Assembly (NCBI GenBank): GCA_023398815.1 | Contig: JAEWRW010000015.1 | Coordinates: 32,569-96,568 of the forward strand | Length of the DNA stretch: 64,000 nucleotides | Source of the DNA: Bacillota bacterium | Lineage (GTDB): Bacteria; Bacillota; Clostridia; Christensenellales; UMGS416 | Direction: 5' to 3' | In this document: in pieces, positions 8,586 through 16,601 of the stretch | Layout of the letters: the number at the start of each line of letters is the position of its first letter | Position numbering within the stretch: the first letter of the stretch is position 1 | Position numbers and translations under genes: made by a program | Notes under the pieces: generated by a model | Databases searched by the model: none | What the model was told of the DNA's origin: nothing | The model's input: the letters and a program-made list of their open reading frames with translations, nothing else

Positions 8586-9587
8586 ATGCAAGAGCTGTAT
8601 CATGTGCCGGCCAAGCTGGAACCGGTGTATTTTTCCTACATCTGGGGTGGCACCCTGCTGAGGGAGAGCCTCGGCAAGCCCATTCCGTCCGATGATATTG
8701 GCGAGAGCTGGGAGGTGTCGGCCCACCCCAAGGGGCAGTCGGTGCTAGCCACAGGGCCTGCCGCCGGCATGCCGCTGGGGCAGTACGCCGCCCACCCGAA
8801 TTTCCAGGGCAAAGCGCCCTTTGAGCGGTTCCCACTGCTTATCAAGCTATTGGGTGCCCAAAGCAACCTGTCGGTGCAGGTGCATCCCTCCGATGCCAAC
8901 TGCCGGCCGGGGGAGGCGGGCAAAGCCGAGGCCTGGTATGTCATTGACTGCCAGCCGGGCGCCGAGCTCATCTACGACATTGAGGGCACCAAGGAGGAGT
9001 TCGCCGCCGCCGTGGCCGGGGGCCGTATGGCCGAGCGTCTGCGCCGGTTGGCCGTTCGCCCCGGCGACGTGCTGGACATCCCTGCCGGCATGGTGCACGC
9101 GCTGATCGCCGGCATTGTCATCTATGAGGTGCAGCAGAACTCCGACACGACCTATCGCCTCTACGACTGGGACCGCGTGGATGCCGTGACCGGCAAACCG
9201 CGGGAGCTGCATGTGGAAGCGGCGCTGCGGGTCATTGAACCCAAGGGCGGCAAAGGTCCGGTGGCTGGCCGCGTCAGCCGGGAGGACGGTGGCGTGCGCA
9301 CCGTCTATATCAGCAACCCCTATTATACGCTGGAGAAGATCGAGCTCACCGGTGCGTTCACCGACGCGTGGTTTGACAGCTTTGCCACCTATACCGTCCT
9401 TGATGGCGAGGGTGTGGTACGCAAGGCTGGGCAAGAGTGCTTTGCCTTCGGGCGCGGCGATTCGTTCGTGAGCCCCGCTGCCGCCGGCCCCGTGGAGCTT
9501 TTGGGCCGTGCCACAATCCTTAAGTCTCACGTGCCGCCGAGGGAGGATTACGACCGGTGGCTGGCCGCCCTTCCGGCGGGGGAGTGA
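8586..9587 (+). CDS. manA: Mannose-6-phosphate isomerase, class I
   Basis: Interconverts mannose 6-phosphate and fructose 6-phosphate in the cytoplasm. The 333-residue short (Bacillus-like) form of the cupin enzyme shows YFSYIWGGTLL, the zinc-binding QVHPSDANC, the glutamate and histidine ligands in AEAWYVID and IPAGMVHAL, and YEVQQNSDTTYRLYDWDR. A GACGGAGG ribosome-binding site is eight bases before the ATG. It is a single gene with its own promoter; rplU follows after a separate promoter. Confidence 0.94.
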   Translation: MQELYHVPAKLEPVYFSYIWGGTLLRESLGKPIPSDDIGESWEVSAHPKGQSVLATGPAAGMPLGQYAAHPNFQGKAPFERFPLLIKLLGAQSNLSVQVHPSDANCRPGEAGKAEAWYVIDCQPGAELIYDIEGTKEEFAAAVAGGRMAERLRRLAVRPGDVLDIPAGMVHALIAGIVIYEVQQNSDTTYRLYDWDRVDAVTGKPRELHVEAALRVIEPKGGKGPVAGRVSREDGGVRTVYISNPYYTLEKIELTGAFTDAWFDSFATYTVLDGEGVVRKAGQECFAFGRGDSFVSPAAAGPVELLGRATILKSHVPPREDYDRWLAALPAGE

Positions 9588-9713
9588 CGGGTGGCAGAGA
9601 CGTTTGTCGTGTGAACCGTACGTATTGGGGTGAACAGGAACGTTCCTTTTCCCATAATGCATGCAAAAAGGGCGATAAACGGCCAAAACAGCAGCAAAAC
9701 CGTGTGGTTTTCC

Positions 9714-9742
9714 TTGACAACCCCGTTGACAACTGGTATTAT
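9714..9742 (+). promoter_or_regulatory. rplU promoter and leader
   Basis: TTGACA (9714-9719), 17-base spacer, TATTAT (9737-9742). The transcript would carry an 80-base leader (about 9750-9830) before rplU. Leaders here bind L21 in many Firmicutes; I see short GC-rich repeats but cannot confirm an L21-leader fold. Confidence 0.75.
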
Positions 9743-9830
9743 GTTGGGCTGTAGCCGCTCAGAAAAGGCTTTGAAATGACGCACTGCGTCTGCCTTGTAC
9801 TGGCGAGACTGGCAAGAGGAGGTAACACCA

Positions 9831-10139
9831 ATGTACGCAGTCATCAAAACCGGTGGCAAGCAGTATCGTGTGCAGGTCGGCGACAGCATCTATGTCGAGA
9901 AGCTGGCGCTGGAGGACGGCGCGACCGTCGAGTTTGACACGGTTCTCTTGGCCAACGACGACGAAATCCGCATCGGCACCCCGGTGGTGGAGGGCGTGAA
10001 GGTCGTGGGCAAGGTCACCCGGCAGGCCAAGGGCAAGAAGATCTACGTCTTCAAGTTCAAGTCCAAGAAGAATTTCCGCAAGAAGCAGGGCCACAGACAG
10101 CCCTACACCCAGGTGGAAATCACCGCGATCAACGCTTAA
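9831..10139 (+). CDS. rplU: 50S ribosomal protein L21
   Basis: 102-residue large-subunit protein. It starts MYAVIKTGGKQYRV, has the usual VGDSIYVEKL and the basic C-terminal YVFKFKSKKNFRKKQGHRQ that contacts 23S rRNA. The start at 9831 is chosen over an in-frame ATG at 9795 because it matches family starts and AAGAGGAGG lies just upstream. It is followed after 36 bases by rpmA without the prp (ysxB) protease gene that sits between them in most Firmicutes. Confidence 0.98.
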   Translation: MYAVIKTGGKQYRVQVGDSIYVEKLALEDGATVEFDTVLLANDDEIRIGTPVVEGVKVVGKVTRQAKGKKIYVFKFKSKKNFRKKQGHRQPYTQVEITAINA

Positions 10140-10175
10140 CACACAGTTGCAAGTCACGAACCGGAGGTGAATTGA

Positions 10176-10436
10176 ATGGCACATAAAAAGGGCGTAGGCT
10201 CGACCAAAAACGGCCGCGACAGTAACTCCCAGCGTCTGGGCGTCAAGCGCAGCGACGGGCAGGCGGTTCTGGCCGGCAATATCCTGGTTCGCCAGCGCGG
10301 CACCAAGATGCATCCTGGCAACAACGTCGGCATCGGCAGCGACGACACCCTCTTCGCGCTGGTGGACGGCTTGGTGAAGTTCGAGCGCAAGGACAAGACC
10401 CGCAAGCAGGTCAGCGTTTATCCGCAGGCCAACTAA
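10176..10436 (+). CDS. rpmA: 50S ribosomal protein L27
   Basis: 86 residues, starting MAHKKGVGSTKNGRDSNSQ. Its N-terminal tail reaches the peptidyl-transferase centre. The protein begins directly at the mature sequence and lacks the short LNLQFFA-type leader that Prp removes in many Firmicutes, in keeping with the absence of a prp gene beside it. CCGGAGGTG precedes the ATG. A strong terminator follows. Confidence 0.98.
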   Translation: MAHKKGVGSTKNGRDSNSQRLGVKRSDGQAVLAGNILVRQRGTKMHPGNNVGIGSDDTLFALVDGLVKFERKDKTRKQVSVYPQAN

Positions 10437-10445
10437 AGGGGATCC

Positions 10446-10480
10446 AAAAAGCCGCAGCCCAGTGCTGCGGCTTTTTCTTT
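10446..10480 (+). terminator. rpmA terminator
   Basis: AAAAAGCCGCAGC / GCTGCGGCTTTTT hairpin followed by a T-rich run, 10 bases after rpmA: a textbook intrinsic terminator. Confidence 0.92.
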
Positions 10481-10733
10481 TTACCACTGACAACCAGTTG
10501 TCACCTTTTGTTTGTTATGGTACCTATATAGATGAATGGATATTGGGGCATCTGTTGGCTCAACTTTGAGAAGGAAAGTGTCATGCAGGCCATTCCTATA
10601 TTCATTAACAGCAACATTTGTGACGAACGGCATCGGCAACCGACGTTTGGCGCTCTTGCAAGGGATTCGGTCTGAGGGTGCGAAAACCCGATTGTGATAT
10701 CTACCGTGTGTACCTGTGATGGAGAAGGAGAAA
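10481..10733. other. Intergenic stretch without a supported gene
   Basis: About 250 bases of lower GC content than the surroundings, between the rpmA terminator and the OGG1-like gene. A 47-codon open frame exists on the plus strand but has no ribosome-binding site and no recognisable likeness. It may be a remnant of inserted DNA. AGAAGGAG at its end serves the next gene. Confidence 0.4.
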
Positions 10734-11669
10734 ATGAGCCAATTCGCAACAACTAGGGACAGCCATGTGACGCGAGAAGCGGGTACTTCCCCGTGCGACA
10801 AGGGGAAGACAAACCCTTTGCTCGTGGCTTATCGGGGGGACACGGCCCATGTAGCGCTGCCCGGCGGCATGAATCTGGAACGCACGTTCCAGTGCGGGCA
10901 GGCTTTCCGCTGGGCCTTGACCGATGACGGCGGTTGCGTAGGCGTCGCTGGCCGGTATCGCGTGACCGTGCGGGTGACAGCGGACGGGTTGACCATCACG
11001 CCCTGCGACGAGGCTGCCTTTGAAGGCTTTTGGCGACGTTACCTGGACTTGGAGCGGGACTACAACACACTTGAGGAACGACTGGCAGCTGACCCGGTGC
11101 TGACGCCGGTGGTGGCCGGTTGCCGGGGCATGCGACTCCTCAATCAGCCGGTGTGGGAGTGTCTGACCTCCTTCCTGCTCTCCAGCAACAACAATGTCCG
11201 GCGCATCAGCGGCATTGTGGAACGTCTCTGCGCCAGCCTTGGCGAGGACTGCGACGGTTGGTACGCCTTCCCCACGCCGCGGGCCATGCTGGAGGCTGGC
11301 GAGGAGGCCCTGCGTGCCTGCGGGGCCGGGTACCGCGCGGCCTATCTGTGGCGGGCGGCGCGGGAGGTCTGCGCCGGGTTCCCGGTGGAGGAACTGCCCC
11401 GCATGGGCTATGGGCGCGCCAAAGAGCAGCTGATGACACTCCATGGCGTGGGGGAGAAGGTTGCCGACTGTGTACTGCTGTTCTCCTGCGGGTATGGGCA
11501 GGCCTTCCCGGTGGATGTGTGGGTGGCCCGGGCCATGGCCAAGCACTATCCACAATCGGGCGGCACGGCGGCTGCCCAGCGTGCCTTCGCGTTGGAGCAC
11601 TTTGGTGACCTGGCAGGCCTGGCTCAGCAGCTGCTCTTTCACTACGAACGGATTTATATCAGAACATAA
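10734..11669 (+). CDS. 8-oxoguanine DNA glycosylase/AP lyase, OGG1 family
   Basis: Excises oxidised guanine from DNA. The 311-residue protein carries the OGG1 N-terminal lobe (LERTFQCGQAFRWAL), FLLSSNNNVRRISGIVERLC, and the helix-hairpin-helix LHGVGEKVADCVLLF with the Schiff-base lysine, followed by the catalytic aspartate in FPVDVWVARAM. The start at 10734 is used because GGAGAAGGAG lies three bases upstream; the first 30 residues (SQFATTRDSHVTREAG...) look unrelated to the family, so the native start may be further in, for example GTG at 10824. It leads a group of base-damage repair genes. Confidence 0.88.
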   Translation: MSQFATTRDSHVTREAGTSPCDKGKTNPLLVAYRGDTAHVALPGGMNLERTFQCGQAFRWALTDDGGCVGVAGRYRVTVRVTADGLTITPCDEAAFEGFWRRYLDLERDYNTLEERLAADPVLTPVVAGCRGMRLLNQPVWECLTSFLLSSNNNVRRISGIVERLCASLGEDCDGWYAFPTPRAMLEAGEEALRACGAGYRAAYLWRAAREVCAGFPVEELPRMGYGRAKEQLMTLHGVGEKVADCVLLFSCGYGQAFPVDVWVARAMAKHYPQSGGTAAAQRAFALEHFGDLAGLAQQLLFHYERIYIRT

Positions 11670-11704
11670 CCATATTGCAATGGAAAAGAATTCCATTCTC
11701 ATGA

Positions 11705-11710
11705 TATAAT
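11705..11710 (+). promoter_or_regulatory. -10 element before the AIM24-family gene
   Basis: TATAAT with 25 bases to the start codon; no clear -35 (best TGGAAA at 18 bases). The ATTCCATTCTCATGA stretch in front is AT-rich. GGAGGG at 11727-11732 is the ribosome-binding site. Confidence 0.45.
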
Positions 11711-11735
11711 AAGGAAAACAACATTTGGAGGGTCT

Positions 11736-12419
11736 ATGCAGTACGAGATTAAGGGAGAGGGCTTGCCTGTTGTGGTGGTGACGCTGGAGCAGGGGGAGCA
11801 GATCGTGACCGAGTCCGGCGGGATGAGCTGGATGAGCGGCAACCTGCTGATGGAGACGAACATGAAGGGCGGCCTGCTGGGTGGCCTGAGCCGTGCGCTT
11901 GCCGGTGACACCGTGTTCCTCAACACCTATACCGCTCAAGGCGGCCCGGGCTTCCTTGCCTGTGCCAGCTCCTTCCCCGGGCAGATTTTGACCTTCGACC
12001 TGGGGCCGGGGCAGAGCGTCATCGCCCAGCGCGGCGCGTTCCTCTGTGGGTCTCCCACGCTGAAGCTGTCGGTGCACATGCGCCGGAGCCTTGGCATGAT
12101 GATGTTCGGCGGCGAGGGTTTCGTGTTGGAGCGTATTGAAGGCCCGGGCCGTGTATTCCTGGAGGTGGATGGCAGTGTGGAGAAGATGACGCTGCAGCCG
12201 GGGCAAACGATGATTGTGGACCCGGGCAACATCGCTGCCTATTCGCCCAACCTCACCGTTTCGCTGGAGACGGTCAAAGGCTTCAAGAACATCTTCCTGG
12301 GTGGTGAGGGGCTCTTCATCTGCCGCGTCACCGGCCCGGGCGAGCTCTTCCTGCAGACGCTGACGGCCTCGAAGATGGCCGCAGCCATCCTGCCGTTCAT
12401 CCCGAAGAGCAGCAGCTGA
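11736..12419 (+). CDS. AIM24/TIGR00266 family protein
   Basis: 227 residues. It fits the family of bacterial proteins related to yeast mitochondrial AIM24: MQYEIKGEGLPVVVVTLEQGE, ESGGMSWMSGN, GLSRALAGDTVFLNTY and the Gly/Pro-rich turns SFPGQILTFDLGPGQ and ERIEGPGRVFLEVDG, typical of its double beta-helix. No signal peptide or membrane segment. The biochemical role of the family is not known. It sits between two DNA glycosylase genes on the same strand, 28 bases before the Fpg-like gene, which is probably one transcript. Confidence 0.85.
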   Translation: MQYEIKGEGLPVVVVTLEQGEQIVTESGGMSWMSGNLLMETNMKGGLLGGLSRALAGDTVFLNTYTAQGGPGFLACASSFPGQILTFDLGPGQSVIAQRGAFLCGSPTLKLSVHMRRSLGMMMFGGEGFVLERIEGPGRVFLEVDGSVEKMTLQPGQTMIVDPGNIAAYSPNLTVSLETVKGFKNIFLGGEGLFICRVTGPGELFLQTLTASKMAAAILPFIPKSSS

Positions 12420-12447
12420 TCTTCTGTTCAAACAAAGGAGAACCAAC

Positions 12448-13260
12448 ATGCCCGAATACCCGGAGATCCGCAACCTTGCCCAGCAGATGGATGGTGCCCT
12501 ACGCGGCAAGTCCATCGCCGCGGTGGAGGTTGCCAACGAAAAGTGCCTGAACCTGGGTGCGGAGGACTTCCGCGCCCGGGTGGTGGGCCGCACCATTGAG
12601 GGCGCCCACTGGCAGGGCAAGTGGTGCTTCCTGCGGTTGGGGCAGGGGGACCGCCTGGCCCTCAATCTCAACATGGGAGGTAACGTGGTGTTGTACCCGC
12701 CGGGGCAAGGCCCGCGAGAGAAATGGCGTATCGTGCTGCGCTTTGCCGATGGTGACAGCCTGTCCATCGGGTTCTGGTTCCTGGGCTATCTGCACTTGGT
12801 CGGTGAGGGGGAGCCCCACCCCATGACCGACAAGCTGGGGGCCGACCCGCTGGCGGATGACTTCACCTTTGAGCGCTTCCAGAGTTTGCTGGCCGGGCGC
12901 AAGCTGCCCATCAAGGGGCTGCTGCTCAAGCAGGAGTACATCGCCGGCATCGGCAATTACTACATTCAGGACATTCTGTTTCAGGCGAGGCTCCACCCGA
13001 TGCGGGCCACACTGTCCTTGGCGCAGGAGGAACAGAGGCACCTCTATGACGCCATTCGCGACCGTCTCGCCTTGGCGCTGAGTCAGGGCGGCGCGTGGTA
13101 CGAGAATGACCTGTATGACCAGCCCGGCCGCTTCCGGGAGATGGTGATTGGCTACAAGGAAGGGCAGCCCTGCCCCCAGTGCCAAACGCCTATCCAGAAG
13201 ATCAAAACCGGCAGCACCAGCGGGTTTGTCTGCCCGGTGTGCCAACCCGCGCAGCCGTGA
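12448..13260 (+). CDS. Fpg/Nei-family DNA glycosylase
   Basis: Bifunctional base-excision repair enzyme. The 270-residue protein begins MPEYPEIRN (catalytic Pro2 and Glu3 kept, but Tyr instead of the usual Leu at 4), has the helix-two-turns-helix KQEYIAGIGNYYIQDILFQA and a C-terminal zinc finger of two CxxC pairs (CPQC and CPVC). LALNLNMGGN stands where classical Fpg has its strand-inserting HLxMxG loop, so it may belong to a divergent branch with altered lesion choice. AAAGGAGAA precedes the ATG. The stop overlaps the MGMT-like start (GTGA). Confidence 0.9.
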   Translation: MPEYPEIRNLAQQMDGALRGKSIAAVEVANEKCLNLGAEDFRARVVGRTIEGAHWQGKWCFLRLGQGDRLALNLNMGGNVVLYPPGQGPREKWRIVLRFADGDSLSIGFWFLGYLHLVGEGEPHPMTDKLGADPLADDFTFERFQSLLAGRKLPIKGLLLKQEYIAGIGNYYIQDILFQARLHPMRATLSLAQEEQRHLYDAIRDRLALALSQGGAWYENDLYDQPGRFREMVIGYKEGQPCPQCQTPIQKIKTGSTSGFVCPVCQPAQP

Positions 13261-13580
13261 GCGCGGAGGACTTTCGCGCGGCGGTGCTGCGGGCGGTAGT
13301 TGCCATTCCGCCCGGGAGGGCGGCAACCTTTGGCATGCTGGCAGCGCTGGCGGGCAACCCACGCGCGGCGCGGCTGGCAGCACGGGCGGTGGGCAATGCG
13401 CCAGATGGTCTGCCCTGCCACCGGGTGGTGCGCGCCGGCGGTGTGCTGGTGCCGGAGCATGTCTTTGGCCCCGGCGTGCAGCACGCACTGCTGTTGGCTG
13501 CGGGCGTCTCCTTCGACACCCACGGCCATGTGAGCCGCGAGTGCCTCTGGCGTTTGGAGGACGCTCCCTTCAAGCGCTAG
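13257..13580 (+). CDS. MGMT-family (O6-alkylguanine transferase-like) protein
   Basis: 107 residues from a GTG that overlaps the stop of the Fpg-like gene by four bases. It is only the DNA-binding/active domain of O6-methylguanine-DNA methyltransferases: VVAIPPGRAATFGMLAALAG (helix-turn-helix with arginine finger) and the active-site DGLPCHRVVRAGG. The cysteine of PCHRV is present, so it is not a classical alkyltransferase-like protein (which has Trp there) and could be active, although the N-terminal domain is missing. Coupling to the glycosylase supports a role in repair of alkylated bases. Confidence 0.85.
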   Translation: MSAEDFRAAVLRAVVAIPPGRAATFGMLAALAGNPRAARLAARAVGNAPDGLPCHRVVRAGGVLVPEHVFGPGVQHALLLAAGVSFDTHGHVSRECLWRLEDAPFKR

Positions 13581-13656
13581 ACCTGGTAACCCTGGCAGAA
13601 TCTGTCGCGCATGGGCGCTGTGCCATCCACCATGCTATGGGCAAGGGGGATGAACC

Positions 13657-13893
13657 ATGGATATACGGCGGGAGTTTGCCAGCCGAACCGGCGAGAGCGA
13701 CGGGGCGCGCATTGAACGAATTGTGGAGTTGGCGCTTGATGACCAAATTAAGAACCAGCACATTGGCGAGGCAGAGGCTGAGTGGGCTCTGGCTGGAGAC
13801 GCGACGGGTGAGAATGAGGCCGCTGCCCGGCGTATTCTGGATGCCATGTTGACCATCTATCACATCATAAAGCGGCTTCACATCGATTTTTAA
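13657..13893 (+). CDS. Small hypothetical protein
   Basis: 78 residues, mostly helical by appearance, acidic in the middle (EAEAEWALAGDATGENEAAARR), no membrane segment. AAGGGGGA lies nine bases before the ATG. The reading frame has normal codon use for this genome. I recognise no family. It follows the MGMT-like gene by 76 bases. Confidence 0.5.
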   Translation: MDIRREFASRTGESDGARIERIVELALDDQIKNQHIGEAEAEWALAGDATGENEAAARRILDAMLTIYHIIKRLHIDF

Positions 13894-13980
13894 CCATTTT
13901 GGCCACAGGATAACGATTTGTATAGTATAATGGTGCCAGCATTTGCGCGACGCCAATAGGAGCCGCGCCGGAGAGGACGC

Positions 13981-14349
13981 TTGCACAAGAACGCCATGCT
14001 CATGAAAACGCTGCCCTTTGCGCTGCTGTATGTGGTCGGCTCGGTGGCGGGTCTGCTGCTCATCAAGGCGGCCGGCAATACCGGCCTGTCCCTGTTTGGG
14101 TTGCGGCTCAATTGCAAGGTGCTCTTTGGCCTTCTGGTCTATTTTCTGGGCTTTTGCAATTACCTCTTTTTGGTGCAACACTACAATCTCAGTTTCGTCT
14201 TCCCCATGGTCATTGGGCTCAACTACGTCGTGGTCGTGGCCGTATCGGCCCTTTTCCTCGGCGAGGCAATCAACCTGACCCAATGGATGGGGATCGTGGC
14301 GATCCTGGGCGGTATCGTGCTGATGAATCTCAAACAGGGTGGAACATGA
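13981..14349 (+). CDS. Small EamA/SMR-type membrane transporter
   Basis: 122 residues with four hydrophobic helices: FALLYVVGSVAGLLLIKAA, the second near 45-60, FVFPMVIGLNYVVVVAVSA, and a last one ending in IVLMNLKQ. The length and the sequence ALFLGEAINLTQWMGIVAIL match small multidrug-resistance or half-EamA proteins, which dimerise in the membrane. TTG at 13981 has GAGAGGA three bases upstream; an ATG at 13996 is the alternative. A TATAAT at 13926-13931 is likely the -10. The next gene starts five bases after its stop. Substrate unknown. Confidence 0.75.
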   Translation: MHKNAMLMKTLPFALLYVVGSVAGLLLIKAAGNTGLSLFGLRLNCKVLFGLLVYFLGFCNYLFLVQHYNLSFVFPMVIGLNYVVVVAVSALFLGEAINLTQWMGIVAILGGIVLMNLKQGGT

Positions 14350-14353
14350 TCGA

Positions 14354-15583
14354 ATGAAAAAAAAGCTGAAGATGGCGTGGATGGCTCTGCTGCCGCTGTT
14401 ATGGTTGTTGGGGGCGTGTACTGCGGTGGAACCGCAGGCTAGCGCCGACCCCGATCAGGCAGTGCTGCCGGGCCGTTGGCAGCAGTTTATTCCCATTGAC
14501 AGCATGCCAGGTGAGCTGGAATTCAGTGAAAACGGCAGCATGACGGTGGACGACGAGGAGGGGCGCTGGCAGCTTTCCAATGGGCAGATGCGCGTGCGCA
14601 CTGCCAGCGGCCAGCACAACTATGGCTACACCCTCAGTGGGTATCTGCTGACGCTGGTGGACGTGGATGCCGACACCAGCGCCTATTACATCAACCCTGA
14701 GGTCTTCGCCCAAGGGGCCGATGCCAATGATGAGCTAAATGGCGACTGGGGTTCCTTCGATAGCTACGCCCGCCTGCAGTTTGACGGCGCGGGCAAGGTC
14801 AATGACGTGGTGTACACCAGCGCGGGGGAGACGGCGCTGGAGCGCACCTATGCCGCGCGGGACGGCATTGTGCAGTCGGAGGACAGCGACGGCGGCTATA
14901 CCTACAACCTCTTCTCTTTCAGCGATGAGGGGGCACTGTTGCTGGCCGAATCGTCGGAGTTTGATAACGACGACAAGCAATGGACGGCCTACTGGCAGGT
15001 GACGGATGCGCCGGCCGGCTTGGTGGACGTGTGGAAGGCCACACTGCCGGTGACCGACGGGGAGGAGAGCGGCCTGCCAGCTACCCTGTCGCTGGCTTCT
15101 GGTGGCGTGGGCAGCGTGTCGGATGACGCGGGTACGGCCACGGCCATCACTTGGCGGTATTATGCCGGCGGGTTTGTGGAGTGGACCAACGAAAACCACG
15201 ACGTTTCCTATGCCCATTGCTCCCTGAGTGGCACGGCGCTCTACCTAAACGACGCCGATGAGAGCCAGTGTTGGTACGCCAACGGCAGCTATGCCCCCAT
15301 CATTCAAGGGTTGGCGTCCTTTGCGGGCCAGTGGAAGGCGGAGGACGGCGTGACGCAGTTGACGGTGGCCGAGGGCGGGAAGCTGACATTCCGCAATGCC
15401 CAGGGCAAGGACGTGGCGGCGGACGCCACTGCCGCTGACGGGCTGATTCGCGTGCGGTACGACGAAGAAGACTACTACCTCTATGGCGAGGTGCAGGACG
15501 GCGTCTTGTCACTGGTCTTCGCTGATCTGCCTTTTTGGGATGGGGTGGAGGGCAACCCGCTTGCGCTGACCAAGGGCGGCTGA
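14354..15583 (+). CDS. Lipoprotein with repeated GxW-type beta domains
   Basis: 409 residues. Signal sequence with lipobox LLGAC (Cys about 24). The mature part appears to hold three or four similar beta-rich units, each with a W near its start and a GxLxL strand: GRWQQFIPID, NGDWGSFDSYARLQFDG, LVDVWKATLPV and FAGQWKAEDGVTQLTV. It is acidic and probably surface-exposed. It starts five bases after the small transporter gene. The same GxW style is seen in the 3920 lipoprotein. Function unknown; carbohydrate or ligand binding is a guess. Confidence 0.75.
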   Translation: MKKKLKMAWMALLPLLWLLGACTAVEPQASADPDQAVLPGRWQQFIPIDSMPGELEFSENGSMTVDDEEGRWQLSNGQMRVRTASGQHNYGYTLSGYLLTLVDVDADTSAYYINPEVFAQGADANDELNGDWGSFDSYARLQFDGAGKVNDVVYTSAGETALERTYAARDGIVQSEDSDGGYTYNLFSFSDEGALLLAESSEFDNDDKQWTAYWQVTDAPAGLVDVWKATLPVTDGEESGLPATLSLASGGVGSVSDDAGTATAITWRYYAGGFVEWTNENHDVSYAHCSLSGTALYLNDADESQCWYANGSYAPIIQGLASFAGQWKAEDGVTQLTVAEGGKLTFRNAQGKDVAADATAADGLIRVRYDEEDYYLYGEVQDGVLSLVFADLPFWDGVEGNPLALTKGG

Positions 15584-15653
15584 GAGCCTAACCAGAGTAA
15601 AAAGCAGAGACGAAATCAGTGCCATGAAGCAGGCTATAAATCAGGAGGAATGC

Positions 15654-16601
15654 ATGATGAAGATGCTGACCGCGCCGGCCATGGAAGAAATCCGCCGATG
15701 GATGCACCGCAATGCCCGTCCGCTGGAGCTGGCGCTTTGGAGCCAACGGAAGGAGGGCGGCAGCCGGGACGCCGTTTTGGGTGAGCTGGCACTGTACCAG
15801 AATGAGGATGGCGGCTTTGGCAACGCCCTGGAACCGGACAGCTGGAACCCCGACTCCACACCCTACACCACGCGGTATGCGCTGACGGTGCTACAAGACT
15901 TGGGCTGCGCCCAAGTCGACCGCCCCATGGTGCAGCGGGCGCTTGGTTTCCTAACGCAGACGGAGCACGCGTCAGATTTGGGCTGGTATTTTAACATCCC
16001 CACCAACAACGACCACCCCCACGCGCCGTGGTGGAGCTGGCAGGGCCAGTCCGACGAGGTGGAGAGCGTGGGCCTGACGGCCGAGCTGGCGGCCCATGTG
16101 TTGCGCATCGCGCCGCCGTCCTCCCCGGCGTATGGGATGGCACTTGGCTTTGCCGACCGGCTGTTTGATCGGTTTCTGACGGCGGAGAAGTTTGGAGACA
16201 TGGGGTTGGGTGGTTATTGCGCCCTGCTGGAGGTGGTGTTGGAGCTGGGGCTTGCCACCCGGTGGGACTGCCCGACGCTGGAAACCCACCTGCGGGCACT
16301 GGTGAACGCTTCCATCGTACGCGACCACGCGCAATGGCTTCACTATGGCGTGCGGCCCTCCAACTACATCAAGAACCCCAATAGCCTATGGCTCGCCGGC
16401 AACGAGGACATTCTGCAGACCGAGCTCGATTACCTCATCGACACCCGTCCGGTCGGCGCGGTTTGGGGCATCCCCTGGAGCTGGTTTGACCTCAACGAGC
16501 GGTACGCCAAGGCCTTTGCCATCAGCGAGAATTGGTGGAGGGGCATCAAGGCGTTGGAGGCGGTGGAACTGCTGAGCAAGTTTGGCCGGGTGGAAGGATG
16601 A
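15654..16601 (+). CDS. Hypothetical protein, prenyltransferase/squalene-oxidase-like repeats
   Basis: 315 residues, cytoplasmic by lack of a signal. The stretch LALYQNEDGGFGNALEPDSW is the QxxDGGFG type of repeat found in alpha/alpha toroid proteins of the terpene cyclase/prenyltransferase superfamily; TRYALTVLQDLG and VESVGLTAELAAHVL look like further helices of the barrel. No terpene cyclase DxDD motif was found, so an enzyme role in terpenes is not supported. TCAGGAGGAA precedes the ATG at 15654. It overlaps the acetyltransferase gene by four bases (ATGA). Confidence 0.65.
   Translation: MMKMLTAPAMEEIRRWMHRNARPLELALWSQRKEGGSRDAVLGELALYQNEDGGFGNALEPDSWNPDSTPYTTRYALTVLQDLGCAQVDRPMVQRALGFLTQTEHASDLGWYFNIPTNNDHPHAPWWSWQGQSDEVESVGLTAELAAHVLRIAPPSSPAYGMALGFADRLFDRFLTAEKFGDMGLGGYCALLEVVLELGLATRWDCPTLETHLRALVNASIVRDHAQWLHYGVRPSNYIKNPNSLWLAGNEDILQTELDYLIDTRPVGAVWGIPWSWFDLNERYAKAFAISENWWRGIKALEAVELLSKFGRVEG

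Noticed and set aside
10701..12767. 688-codon minus-strand frame across the OGG1-like, AIM24 and Fpg-like genes
   Set aside because: Crosses three well-supported genes and their ribosome-binding sites; no motif of its own.
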